From NCBI RefSeq assembly GCF_001653755.1, contig NZ_CP015125.1, forward strand, positions 556,001-620,000: DNA of 64,000 nt, given 5' to 3'. A program made the translations under genes and the position numbers. Below the pieces are notes generated by a model. It was not told the DNA's origin. It saw only the letters and a list, made by a program, of their open reading frames with translations, and did not search any database. Source of the DNA: Dokdonia donghaensis DSW-1. Its GTDB lineage: Bacteria > Bacteroidota > Bacteroidia > Flavobacteriales > Flavobacteriaceae. Shown in pieces: positions 33,415 to 43,300 of this stretch; position 1 is the stretch's first letter, and every line of letters begins with the position of its first letter.

Positions 33415-34047
33415 CTACTCCACAAGGATTACCTCCTCTGGAGTTACAACAAACACCTCATCACCAGCCTCTGGCTCAAGTATGTAGTTACCTGTAAACT
33501 CTCCAAAGGCAGGTAAAATAAGTTGGTTCTCTTTTTTAAAGAAACAAGGCAACTTCATTACTTGCCTTCCTAAACCCTTTAGTCTAACCCCAGGGTGAAT
33601 GTGGCCACAAAAATTAAAATACCCCTCACGCTCCTCAGGGATATGCGTGAGCAAAAATGTATCTATCACTCGCTCATCAAACATTTTTATACCCAATTGC
33701 TTAAAGCGCTCTGGATTTATGATGTCGTGATTACCGGTAACAAGCGTAATCTGAGCTGTTTGAGCATTAACCCATTTTTCAAAATAAAGCCATTCTGTAT
33801 TTATCGCAGAATGGAAAAGATCTCCCAGAAAGCAAACCTCCTTAGGGTCACAACAAGAAATAGCCTCGTCTAGTAATTCAAAATTCTTGAGTATTGCCTC
33901 TTGTGGTACCGCGCTACCGTGTTTTCTAAAATGAGCCACCTTACCTAAGTGTACATCTGCTATAAAAAGAATCTCTTGCTCCTCCCAGAACATTGTGCCT
34001 GTAGGTAAGAGTGTAAATGTGTTGTTATGAATACTCGTTTTTGTCAC
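33415..34047 (-). CDS. pdeM: ligase-associated metallophosphoesterase
   Basis: 210 aa from GTG 34047, which gives MTKTSIHNNTFTLLPTG, the normal N-terminus; the track-length start at 34104 would run into the divergent crtY gene. Metallophosphoesterase motifs are ADVHLGK, GDLFHS, GNHD, and CGHIHPG. This is the fourth member of the Lhr-helicase/ligase/MBL-exonuclease repair cassette, whose other members are at 3.8-9.4 kb here, 24 kb away. The PdeM type is a Mn-dependent phosphodiesterase/DNA endonuclease in the families studied. Confidence 0.88.
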   Translation of the reverse strand: MTKTSIHNNTFTLLPTGTMFWEEQEILFIADVHLGKVAHFRKHGSAVPQEAILKNFELLDEAISCCDPKEVCFLGDLFHSAINTEWLYFEKWVNAQTAQITLVTGNHDIINPERFKQLGIKMFDERVIDTFLLTHIPEEREGYFNFCGHIHPGVRLKGLGRQVMKLPCFFKKENQLILPAFGEFTGNYILEPEAGDEVFVVTPEEVILVE

Positions 34048-34092
34048 CCTACAAAGATACAGCACTCCATCTTTTACACGTATCTTTATCAC

Positions 34093-35238
34093 GTGCAAAC
34101 TCACTACGATTATATCATTCTGGGCGCTGGTCTTTCTGGACTTACTACTGCCTTGCGTATGGCAAGAGATCCCTTTTTTTCAAAAAAGAGTATCGCCATC
34201 ATAGACCAAGACCTCAATAAAAGTAATGACCGCACTTGGTGCTTCTGGGAGATAGAACCTTCTATGTATGAAGCGATTGTTTCATATACCTGGCCTTCGG
34301 TTTTAATAAAAGGTGAGGGAGTGCATAGTCATATCGACATTGCGCCTTACACGTATAAAAAGATAGAAAGTGCTGGTTTGTACGCTTTCGTGAAAGCGGA
34401 ATTATCGCAACATAGCAATATCACGTTTATAGAAGCATCTGTTAGTACTACAACCACACTAGACGGAAAAGCAACAGTAACTACAGGTATAGGAATTTTT
34501 GAAAGTCCTGCGGTACTTAATAGCATTTATAAACCCAGCTTGCTCAAGAGGCAAACGCAAGCTGTTGTACTACAGCAACATTTTATAGGTTGGTTTGTAA
34601 AGACCCAGAAACCTGTTTTTGATCCAGAGCAGGCAACTTATATGGATTTTAGCATAAAGCAGGAGGGACATTGCAGGTTTATGTACGTTTTACCTACATC
34701 TACCACAGAGGCACTTTTAGAATACACCCTGTTTTCTGAAAAACTCCTCTCTAAAGCCGAATATGAAAATGCTATCAAAACTTATCTCAAAAATCTAGGT
34801 GTAGAAAACTATGAGATTATAGATCGTGAGCAAGGAAGCATCCCTATGACTACCTATGATTTTACACAGCACAACACAGCACACATACTACATATAGGTA
34901 CTGCAGGCGGCTGGACAAAAGCAAGTACAGGATATACCTTTACGCACACGCTTAAAAAGTCTAAATCCCTTCTCGATTTTTTAAAATCTGACACTCCTTT
35001 TACCTCCTACAATATTAAAAACAGGTGGCAATTTTATGATGCTGTATTACTAGAAGTTCTGGCAAAACATAACGAGCAAGGCGCCTCCATTTTTACCCGA
35101 ATGTTTAAAAAGGGAAAAGCTGGTCATATTTTTAGATTCCTTGATGAAGAGTCATCCCTCACAGATGAATTTAAAGTGGTGTTAAGTGCACCAAAAATTC
35201 CCTTTCTTAAAGCCGCTTTAAAGGTTGTTTTTAAATAG
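34093..35238 (+). CDS. crtY: lycopene beta-cyclase
   Basis: 381 aa from GTG 34093 (MQTHYDYIILGAGLSGLTTA); the upstream ATG at 34027 would overlap pdeM. The dinucleotide-binding loop IILGAGLSGLTTALRMA, the RTWCFWE motif, and the C-terminal THILHIGTAGGWTKASTGY-like segment (aHIlHIGTAGG, then GYTFTH) mark CrtY. It closes the ends of lycopene to beta-carotene, the precursor of zeaxanthin and of retinal. No other carotenoid gene or rhodopsin gene is in the window. A decayed palindrome copy, with one base changed, is read as YAFVKAE. Divergent from pdeM with 45 bp between starts. Confidence 0.9.
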   Translation: MQTHYDYIILGAGLSGLTTALRMARDPFFSKKSIAIIDQDLNKSNDRTWCFWEIEPSMYEAIVSYTWPSVLIKGEGVHSHIDIAPYTYKKIESAGLYAFVKAELSQHSNITFIEASVSTTTTLDGKATVTTGIGIFESPAVLNSIYKPSLLKRQTQAVVLQQHFIGWFVKTQKPVFDPEQATYMDFSIKQEGHCRFMYVLPTSTTEALLEYTLFSEKLLSKAEYENAIKTYLKNLGVENYEIIDREQGSIPMTTYDFTQHNTAHILHIGTAGGWTKASTGYTFTHTLKKSKSLLDFLKSDTPFTSYNIKNRWQFYDAVLLEVLAKHNEQGASIFTRMFKKGKAGHIFRFLDEESSLTDEFKVVLSAPKIPFLKAALKVVFK

Positions 35239-35242
35239 TGAG

Positions 35243-35914
35243 TTACTTGATTACACTTGCTAGTTGGCTCAAGTCATCTACCACATAATCTGCCTCTGGT
35301 ACAAGTGGGTACTGCTCTTTACCTGGTCTATTTATAAATGCTGTTTGCATTCCTGCATTTTGCGCTCCGGCAATATCCCAGCCGTGTGCAGCAATCATCA
35401 TTGCATTTTCTGGAAGCACACCTATAGTAGTCATTGCCCAGTTATAAACTTCTGGGGCTGGTTTAAATTTTTGAACAGGTTCACAACTAAGCAAGGTGTC
35501 AAAACAATCTGCAATACCCGCAAATTCTAGTTTTTCTTCAAGGCCTTTTTGTGAAGAGTTAGTGAGCGCTACAAGTCTAAAACCTTGTTCTCTCAATACT
35601 AGCAGTGATGTTCTTACCTCGCTATAAGGCTGAAGCTTTTTGAAGGGTATTATTACAGCAGCTTCTGCTTGCTGTTTTTTGAGTGTGATATCATTACCAG
35701 CAGCTACCATCTGTAGTGCAGCTACGCCTATCTCGCCAAAGTCTTTATAAGCCTCAATCGTATTTGCCACGAGTGAGTAATGCAATAAGGTGCTAAACCA
35801 TAAGGAGACGAGCTCTCCTCTATCATCTAGTGCACTGGTGATTTTTTCTTTTAAGAAACCAAGATCAAGAAGTGTCTCATTTACATCAAAAAATAGGGTA
35901 GATGGCTTTTTCAT
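35243..35914 (-). CDS. HAD-superfamily hydrolase, 2-haloacid dehalogenase type II
   Basis: 223 aa with the HAD nucleophile motif FFDVNETLLDLG (first Asp), the cap-helix region LWFSTLLHYSLVANTIEAY, motif II LVALTNSS, Lys in KFKPAPEVY, and motif III AHGWDIAGAQNAGM. This is the haloacid dehalogenase type II signature. The actual substrate in the cell could be another small organic acid. It ends 4 bp from the convergent crtY. Confidence 0.9.
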   Translation of the reverse strand: MKKPSTLFFDVNETLLDLGFLKEKITSALDDRGELVSLWFSTLLHYSLVANTIEAYKDFGEIGVAALQMVAAGNDITLKKQQAEAAVIIPFKKLQPYSEVRTSLLVLREQGFRLVALTNSSQKGLEEKLEFAGIADCFDTLLSCEPVQKFKPAPEVYNWAMTTIGVLPENAMMIAAHGWDIAGAQNAGMQTAFINRPGKEQYPLVPEADYVVDDLSQLASVIK

Positions 35915-35976
35915 TATGTCTTTTTACACAAAGTTAAGCAGCCACAACGCAAAGAACTCTTAAAGAAATAGTAAGA

Positions 35977-36744
35977 TTACATACCGCGTTCCTTCTGGAT
36001 TTGCTCGTAAGCCTCTTGTACATTACGGAATTTCTCTTCAGCGCCGGCTCTGTAGGCTTCGTCCATATCCATAAGTTTATCTGGATGGTACTTTTTTACC
36101 ATTGTTCTAAAGGCTTTCTTTACCTCATCATTACTAGCAGATTTATCTATCTCTAAGATTTTATAGGCACTGTCTGCTTTCTTAACAAACATATTTTTTA
36201 TACTCTCAAAATCTTGATGATTTATTCTAAAATATCCTGCTATAGTACCTAGCACATTTACCTCTGGCTGGCTCACTTGACCATCTGCCTGTGCAATGCC
36301 AAATAAAAAGTGTAAAATTTGTAATCGCACCTCATAACGAGTACGACTATTGAGGTAGGTACATATACGTGTGGCAGAAATCTCTCTATCTTTAATTACA
36401 GTATTAAAGGTTCTAAAAGTGGCATTTGCACGTTCTTTACCATATGCTCTCACAAAGTATTGTCTAGCATAGTCTAACTCATTCTGGCTTACTTTACCAT
36501 CTGCCTTTATGACTATAGAAGCAAGTGATAGCAAGTTGAGCTCAAAATCTCCTGGAGAAACACTTTGCTGTGTAGCTTGTTCAAAAACGGTTTTAAAACG
36601 CTGGCCTGTACTACCGCTTTGACCCGTTTTTTTACCTTGGTCCATAAACATATCTACAGCACTACCTAGAAAGTATCCTATAACAGCTCCAAAAAATCCA
36701 CGTCCCAAAAAGTAACCTACTACAGCACCTATATATTTAATCAT
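35977..36744 (-). CDS. TerB-DnaJ domain protein (DjlA-like)
   Basis: 255 aa. A glycine-rich membrane-associated N-terminus (YIGAVVGYFLGRGFFGAVIG, about 3-32) is followed by a TerB-like helical domain (about 60-175; ASIVIKADGKVSQNELDYAR and FGIAQADGQVSQPE) and a C-terminal J domain (about 190-250) with the HPD motif (KKYHPDKL). This is the DjlA layout, a membrane-bound DnaK co-chaperone. It stands alone. Confidence 0.88.
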   Translation of the reverse strand: MIKYIGAVVGYFLGRGFFGAVIGYFLGSAVDMFMDQGKKTGQSGSTGQRFKTVFEQATQQSVSPGDFELNLLSLASIVIKADGKVSQNELDYARQYFVRAYGKERANATFRTFNTVIKDREISATRICTYLNSRTRYEVRLQILHFLFGIAQADGQVSQPEVNVLGTIAGYFRINHQDFESIKNMFVKKADSAYKILEIDKSASNDEVKKAFRTMVKKYHPDKLMDMDEAYRAGAEEKFRNVQEAYEQIQKERGM

Positions 36745-36914
36745 ACTTACATTCTATTCTTATCCCGCAAATTTACGGGTTCTAACCATTAGACGTGAGG
36801 ACTATTTTATTGTTACGCCATCCCGCCATACTTACCACCTCCCACATAGAAACATAATTTGTTTGTGTAATAATCTGCCATTTTTTCCGTCTTAGTATCA
36901 AGGTATGCTTTTTG

Positions 36915-36922
36915 TATATTTG
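36915..36922 (+). promoter_or_regulatory. candidate -7 element of the bacilliredoxin gene
   Basis: TATATTTG fits TAnnTTTG. It lies 20 bp before the chosen ATG and downstream of the longer possible start, which argues for the ATG at 36942. Confidence 0.5.
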
Positions 36923-36941
36923 TATTCAAAATAAATTGATT

Positions 36942-37355
36942 ATGTATCCACCAGATTTAGTAAAACCAATGCGTGAAGACCTTACCAGAAATGGCTTCAC
37001 AGAATTACATACAAAAGAAGACGTAGAAGCTGCAATGAAAAAAGAAGGTACAACCCTTATGGTTGTAAACTCTGTTTGTGGTTGTGCTGCTCGTAACGCG
37101 CGTCCAGCTGCTGTACACGCAGTTGTTAACGGTAAGAAGCCAGATAACATCTATACTGTATTTGCAGGAGTAGATGGAGAGGCTACAAATCTTGCTCGTT
37201 CTTATATGGTACCATTTCCTCCATCTAGCCCATCTATGGCACTTTTTAAAGACGGAGAGCTAGTACATATGATAGAGCGTCACCACATTGAAGGAAGACC
37301 TGCAGAGATAATTGCAGAAAACCTTATGGATGCTTTTGAAGAGCACGCAAGCTAG
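36942..37355 (+). CDS. BrxA/BrxB family bacilliredoxin
   Basis: 137 aa from MYPPDLVKPMREDL, the usual N-terminus. Thioredoxin-fold protein of the YphP/YqiW family with the CGC active site in VVNSVCGCAARNARP and C-terminal HMIERHHIEGRPA. Firmicute members remove bacillithiol from proteins under oxidative stress; whether this organism makes bacillithiol cannot be judged from this window. It is a single-gene unit with a promoter-like element upstream and a strong terminator downstream. Confidence 0.93.
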   Translation: MYPPDLVKPMREDLTRNGFTELHTKEDVEAAMKKEGTTLMVVNSVCGCAARNARPAAVHAVVNGKKPDNIYTVFAGVDGEATNLARSYMVPFPPSSPSMALFKDGELVHMIERHHIEGRPAEIIAENLMDAFEEHAS

Positions 37356-37380
37356 TACAACACTTCTTGTAATAATATGG

Positions 37381-37403
37381 AGACCGCTTTTATAGAGCGG
37401 TCT
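37381..37403 (+). terminator. terminator after bacilliredoxin gene
   Basis: AGACCGCT (37381-37388) and AGCGGTCT (37396-37403) around a seven-base loop, followed by a T run. Confidence 0.85.
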
Positions 37404-37415
37404 TTTTTTATACAC

Positions 37416-37429
37416 GCTTTCGCGAAAGC
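37416..37429. repeat. highly iterated palindrome GCTTTCGCGAAAGC
   Basis: Perfect intergenic copy directly behind the terminator. Confidence 0.9.
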
Positions 37430-37495
37430 GGACTTGTTACTCTCCATAAATCTCACGAACTTTAATCCATCTTTATAGCATTATTAAATTATAGT

Positions 37496-38152
37496 ATGAG
37501 CCAACAGCAAACTCTTATAGAAAACACCATCACCTTTGTAAAAGCAACCCTAGCAAATGCCGAAGGTGGTCACGACTGGTTTCATATAGAACGTGTTTAT
37601 AACAATGCAATGCACATTGCAAAAGGTGAGCCTGTAGATGAGCTTGTGGTTGCACTAGGAGCACTGCTACACGATATTGCAGATTCAAAATTTTTTAACG
37701 GAGATGAAACCGTTGCGCCAAAAATGGCAACCAAGTTTCTTATAAGTCAAAACTGTGACAGCGCCGTTATAGAGCACGTGGTACAGATTATAAAAAATAT
37801 CTCTTTTAAAGGCGGTAATAAGGCCCAAGAGTTTACCTCGCCAGAGCTAGATGTTGTACAAGATGCAGACAGGCTAGATGCCATAGGTGCCATAGGTATT
37901 GCTCGCACCTTTAATTATGGCGGTTTTAAAAACCGCAAATTGTATGACCCAGAGGTCAAACCACAGTTAGATATGACTGTAGATGAGTATAAAAAGAGTA
38001 CCGCGCCTACTATCAATCATTTTTATGAAAAATTACTCCTACTCAAAGACCGTATGAACACGAAGACCGGAAAAAAAATTGCCGAAAAACGTCACGCTTA
38101 TATGGAAGGTTTTCTGGAGCAATTCTACCGTGAGTGGGAAGGCTCAAAATAA
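37496..38152 (+). CDS. HD-domain phosphohydrolase
   Basis: 218 aa metal-dependent phosphohydrolase. The HD metal ligands are visible: HDWFHIERVYNNA (first His), ALLHDIADSKF (His-Asp), VQIIKNISFKGG, and DADRLDAIGAIGIARTF (last Asp). It resembles the YedJ/YpgQ type of nucleotide hydrolase; the substrate is not known. A bidirectional terminator separates it from the convergent peptidase gene. Confidence 0.9.
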   Translation: MSQQQTLIENTITFVKATLANAEGGHDWFHIERVYNNAMHIAKGEPVDELVVALGALLHDIADSKFFNGDETVAPKMATKFLISQNCDSAVIEHVVQIIKNISFKGGNKAQEFTSPELDVVQDADRLDAIGAIGIARTFNYGGFKNRKLYDPEVKPQLDMTVDEYKKSTAPTINHFYEKLLLLKDRMNTKTGKKIAEKRHAYMEGFLEQFYREWEGSK

Positions 38153-38171
38153 ACCTAGCGAGCATTTAATA

Positions 38172-38208
38172 AAAAAGCCCTAAGCATTATAAGTGCTTAG
38201 GGCTTTTT
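38172..38208. terminator. bidirectional terminator
   Basis: 15-bp arms (AAAAAGCCCTAAGCA and its complement) around a seven-base loop, with A and T runs at both ends, between convergent genes. Confidence 0.88.
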
Positions 38209-38224
38209 GACTCTTACTAAATAT

Positions 38225-40153
38225 TTATTTAAGATGCGTTGCAAAGAAGCCCATCATCGCTTTATACAGCTCAAGGGTGTTTTCTTCTTTACCAAAGCCG
38301 TGGCCTTCATCATACTTTACCATATAAGGAACATCAACCCCTCGTGCTCGAAGTTGTGCTACTATTTGGTCTGCCTCATCTATATTAACCCTAGGGTCAT
38401 TTGCTCCTTGTACCACAAAAAGAGGTTTTACAATTTTATCTACGTGTAGTGCAGGAGATACCTCATCCATTATTTTCTTTTCTTCTGGCTTGTTTGGGTT
38501 ATACCAGATGGTATGTAGCATATCACGGTACTTCTCCCAGTAAGCGGGTATTGTACTCATAAAAGTGTGCAAATTGCTCACCCCCACATAGTCTACACCA
38601 CAAGCATATTTTTCTGGAGTTTTAGTCATACCGCGCAGCACGGCATAGCCACCGTGGCTTGCGCCATAAATGGCTACTTTATCTTTATCTATTGCTCCTA
38701 GGCTTACCACATAATCTACACCATCTTCTACATCATCCATCGCTTTGCGACCTATCTGGCCAAAACCAGAAGTGTAAAACTCCTTACCATACCCTCCAGA
38801 AATTCTAAAGTTTACGTGCAAGGTCGCATAGCCACGACTCGCAAAAAGTTGTGCCTCTGCATTAAAACCCCAACTATCACGTATACCCTGAGGCCCACCG
38901 TGAGGATTTACAATCATAGGCACTTTTTCTCCCTCTTTAATATCATTAGGCAAGGTGAGATACCCGTGCAAGGTCACACCATCTCTACTGGTAAAAGTAA
39001 TAGGGTCCATAGCAGCCATATCTTCCTCCTTAAGTTGCGGGAGTATTTTATAAAGTAAGGTAACGGTATCGTTTTCTACATCATATAAATGATATTCACC
39101 TATAATGCGGTCACTAGTTACTACAACCATCATTTTATGCTCATCGTCTGTTCTTCCTACTACATAAAAATCTTTGTCGCCAAAATCTTTTTGCAACCGC
39201 GCTTGTACTTTTTTATACGTTTCGCTCACAGGTACAATGACCGTCTTCTCACCGTTATGTGAGTAGTAATCTATCTCGTAATTGCGCTTTCGCGAAAGCG
39301 TAATCCCGCTCACATCATACGTATCATCTCTGTACATTGTCTCGAGCACCTTATTTGCCTTTAAGTCATAACGTTGTATTTCTGTTTTATCTGTCTCGAG
39401 ATTTGAAATTACATATGCCGCATCTGGATTATCTGACGCATAGTCAAACCGAATAATACCAAAAGACTCTCCAAAGGGAACTTCCATTATTTTTTTAAAC
39501 TCGCCATCTATGTTATAGAAGAGTTCCATATCGACCCCGTTTATGATTTTTGAGATGGCTCTTAGGTTTCCATCTTTGTCAAAATCGTATCCAGCAACAG
39601 GGTTATCTCCTTCCTTTACGGTATACAGCTTCTCTATAGCGCCCGTTTTAATATTGAGTTTATAAGGCTCTTCTTGCGCAGGGTTATCTTTATTCATCTG
39701 CACAATAACGTGGTCTTCATCTTCTTTGAGCGTGGCAAGTATGCCTACACGCACATTATCAAAAGGGGTGAGCTCCTCATTACCACTGCCATCTAAGTTT
39801 ACACCAAAAAGGTGGTAATTTTCATCACCGCCCTTATCTTGAGAGTAGACTATTCTATCTGGGCTTGCCCAGAAGTAGCTACGTATGAGATCTTCTTGCT
39901 GCTCTACAAGCAATAGCTCCTCTTGAGTGGTTGTATTTTTTAAAAACAAATCACGTTTACCACCCTCACGACGCTTCATATACGAGAGATAATTTCCATC
40001 TGGAGAGAGTTTAAAAGCGTACGCATCTGGTGTCTGAAAGTAATCTTCTACTTTATATTTAAAATCTCCATCTTCTTGTGCGATGAGCTTTGCAAGATCT
40101 GCTTCTGTAGACGGGAGTGCTGTATTACCTGGTAGTGTTTTTTCTGTCTTCAT
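38225..40153 (-). CDS. S9 family prolyl oligopeptidase-like peptidase
   Basis: 642 aa from Met 40153; an upstream Met adds 13 residues. An N-terminal beta-propeller (about 40-380, with PDG-type repeats such as FKLSPDGNYLSYMKRREGG) is followed by an alpha/beta hydrolase domain (about 390-640) with the serine nucleophile in YGASHGGYAVLRG, Asp in VQGANDPRVN and His in YDEGHGFGKEEN. No signal peptide is seen, so it may act in the cytoplasm on peptides. A palindrome copy gives TLSRKRNYE between propeller blades. Confidence 0.92.
   Translation of the reverse strand: MKTEKTLPGNTALPSTEADLAKLIAQEDGDFKYKVEDYFQTPDAYAFKLSPDGNYLSYMKRREGGKRDLFLKNTTTQEELLLVEQQEDLIRSYFWASPDRIVYSQDKGGDENYHLFGVNLDGSGNEELTPFDNVRVGILATLKEDEDHVIVQMNKDNPAQEEPYKLNIKTGAIEKLYTVKEGDNPVAGYDFDKDGNLRAISKIINGVDMELFYNIDGEFKKIMEVPFGESFGIIRFDYASDNPDAAYVISNLETDKTEIQRYDLKANKVLETMYRDDTYDVSGITLSRKRNYEIDYYSHNGEKTVIVPVSETYKKVQARLQKDFGDKDFYVVGRTDDEHKMMVVVTSDRIIGEYHLYDVENDTVTLLYKILPQLKEEDMAAMDPITFTSRDGVTLHGYLTLPNDIKEGEKVPMIVNPHGGPQGIRDSWGFNAEAQLFASRGYATLHVNFRISGGYGKEFYTSGFGQIGRKAMDDVEDGVDYVVSLGAIDKDKVAIYGASHGGYAVLRGMTKTPEKYACGVDYVGVSNLHTFMSTIPAYWEKYRDMLHTIWYNPNKPEEKKIMDEVSPALHVDKIVKPLFVVQGANDPRVNIDEADQIVAQLRARGVDVPYMVKYDEGHGFGKEENTLELYKAMMGFFATHLK
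39286..39299. repeat. highly iterated palindrome GCTTTCGCGAAAGC
   Basis: Perfect copy in the S9 peptidase gene, read as LSRKR. Confidence 0.9.
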
Positions 40154-40302
40154 TAAATCTGTTTGGTAAAAGGTATCAAGATATGTAGACACCTAAGATT
40201 TGTTCTTCTTTAAGAACAACAAGATACTAGATTTTAAAATGCTTAGCTGTTATAAAAATCTTATTTTCTAGCATTGAGAAGTGTGCTCTTATAAGCATAA
40301 AA

Positions 40303-40324
40303 AAAGCCCTCAAAAGAGGGCTTT
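40303..40324 (-). terminator. terminator after the three-plug protein gene
   Basis: AAAGCCCTC and GAGGGCTTT around loop AAAA. On the minus strand a T run follows. Confidence 0.85.
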
Positions 40325-40351
40325 ACCATATAAAATTATGACTTAGGGTTT

Positions 40352-43300
40352 TTACATCACTATTTTACCTAGTGTAACTTTATCTACTTGTTTAAATAGT
40401 TTTATAACACGTACTTCTTTTGTTTCCTTTGCAGTCCCATAATTGCGGTATACGGTGTATTTTAAAAATGGAGGTAATACATAATCACCCTCATTACCTA
40501 GATACTGCACATTAATTAACCACTCTCCAGCTGGGGCGTCATCTATAATAAACTCTTCGGTCTGAAAACCTTCTTTCTGTTCGGCTTTAAGGCGGTCTCT
40601 AGTTTCTTCTAGCGTGTGTGTCCACTTAAAGAACTTCTTTTGCGGGTTTACAAACTGAAACTCAAAAGGAACCGACTTGTCAGACCAATCTATGGTCATA
40701 CGCATATCTACCTTAAAGTCTGTGCGTAGCCACTCATTAGGCAATCTACTATAATCTATTTTATCTTTATGTAATGCAACTAGACGGCTCAACTCACTGC
40801 GCAGTGGCTTCTCTAAGCCGTCAAAGTTTACACCCTTTATTTGCTCTCCCAGCATATTTATGTACAACTCAAGTGCCTTATCATACTGCTCATCATTTTG
40901 ATAAGCCAATGCTAGATCTCGGTATGACTGAGACTCGCTGGGAGCAATTTTTGCAATGCGCTCGTTTACAAGTACGATATTTCCCGTATCATTTACTAGT
41001 TCATATAGATATGACAGTGTGCGTAACGCCTTTGTATTATTACGAGCGATGTAGGCAAGGTCTGAGCGCACCTCATCTGCAAGTTTTGGGTATATGGTTT
41101 GAAAATACTGTGCGGCATCTACATAATACTCTAGTGGCGACTCTTGGGTACGAGACAACTTCTTGTAAAGTGCAAATTGCTGTTGCGGGGTTCCGCTTTC
41201 GCGAAAGCGTAAAATATACGAAGGCAATGCAGTGTCTATACTACCAGTAACATCACCCGTATACTCGTTACCAGAAACCAGGGCGCTCTGTTTATTTTTG
41301 GCAGCCTTTGCTTCAAAATTTGCTTCTTTGGTTTTTATAAGAAAAGCCCCTCCTGCTGCAAGCGATCCATAACGAGAGGTTGCGACCACAGATTTAAGTA
41401 CCGAGATATTGTCTATCTGGTTTACATCCAAAAATGATGGAGGATCTTGATAAGGAGTTCCATTTACAATCCATATAGGAGGTACATCATTTGTAATAGA
41501 TTGTGAGCCGCCACGTATTTTATAAGTAGTTGCTTGGCCTGTGAGTAGACCACTGTTTACCGTCACGCCACTTACCTTACCCTTTATGAGCTGGTCTAGA
41601 CTGGTGTACCCAGCACTATAATTTCTTGTACTAATCTCTCCTGTAGCATAGCCTATTTTATCACCACTGGTTTTACCATAAGCTGTCTCTACCGTGTTAT
41701 CTACACGCTCGCGCCCTTCTAGCACGACCTCATCTAGGTCATTGCTTTTTGAAGTTAAGGTTATTGCACCCATATCTTGAGTTTCTATCAACACCTCTTT
41801 TGTAAACATAGCTGGTGCACTCACTACAAGGACATCATCTATAGCTGCGGTGATGGTAAAACGGCCATTTGCATCTGTATATACCTCGTTAAAAGTGCCT
41901 TTTTTTGTGATTGCAGCTCCCTTTAAAGGTTTTGCTCCTGAGGTTATTACACCCGTCACTTGTGCCGCAGTAACAGAGCGGTCTTCTACCTCTTCTGTAT
42001 AATCGTTACCAGTTATAAGGGCAGATTTAGGTTTTTTATCTCTATTCTTAAAACCTGCAAAGCCCTGCGTTGTAATATCTATTGCTCCGTTAGGAGTTGG
42101 TATGCCATACTTTGTTCCAGCGGCTACTGTTTTTGTTATCTGCAGCATTGCTATACTAGAGGGAGGTATCTGTTCTAAAATAGTTGGCTCCCGTAGAACA
42201 CCATCAATGATAACAGCGTATGCTCCCCCACCTCGCGTATTAACAAAATATCGCCCAGAAGGTTTCTTATCCAATCTCATTCCAGCAAACTTTCCATTCA
42301 TCACATCTATAAGATTTGAATACCCTTTTTTTTCAAGCTCCTCTTTAAATAATACATTTGACGCAAAACTACTTTTGCTTTTTATCGCATCCTTTTTCTC
42401 GAAGAGTTTCTCCCTTGCGGTTTTAGCACCATTTAAGACTACCTCGTCTAGTAAATCACTACTGGGTAATAAATTTACCGTATACTCCTTCTCATCTGTA
42501 ACCGCAATCTCCTTTGTAAACATCCCTAGGCTAGAGATAATGAGGATATCTCCGTTTTTTGCTGCGAGATTAAAGGTTCCATCAGCCTTTGTGTAAACAA
42601 TATCTAGTGAACCCTTACGTACAACTTCTGCGCCTTGTAAGGGGCCGTTGGGGCTTGTAACCACACCAGTAACTTGTGCTGCAGTAGTAGAGCGGTCTTC
42701 TACCTCTTCTGTATAATCATTGCCGGTTACAAGGGCTATGTTTTTAATAGCATCTTTTCTATAACTCTTTGTAGTTACCAGTACTTGTAAGCCTCGGTCT
42801 CCTTCTCCACCATATTTAATATTTGTAGAAAGTGGGTTGTCTTTTATAATTACAGAGAGAATCTCATTATCTGGAATATATAATGGTATAGGTTGTCCTT
42901 GTCTCACCATTACCCCATTTACAATCCAATTAGGTCTCTTACCAAAAATGGTGACTACTTCACCCTTTTCTGTATAACTTACCTGTACACCTTTAAAATT
43001 CTTTCTTAATACGCGTTCTAAACTTTGTCCATCTGGTGTGATGTCTTTATCTGTAATATAAAAATCTCCTAAGCTCGTTATGCCTCCTGGCATATTAGGC
43101 TCATTTGTACCTTCTATAATTTTATCACCTGCAAAAATTTTCTCACGCCTTGCAGTAAGCACCACCTCCTCTAGTTGATCACTGCTGGGTAGCATTTTTA
43201 TATCATAATTATTTTGCTCTTGTACCGCTACCGCCTTAGGAAACATCCCTAGCGCTTGTACAAGTAGTATATCTCCAGCTGCTGCTTCTACTTGAAAAAC

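Noticed and set aside
34027..34104. Overlapping long starts for pdeM (34104) and crtY (34027)
   Set aside because: The extra N-terminal residues do not fit either family, and the GTG starts at 34047 and 34093 give normal N-termini without overlap.
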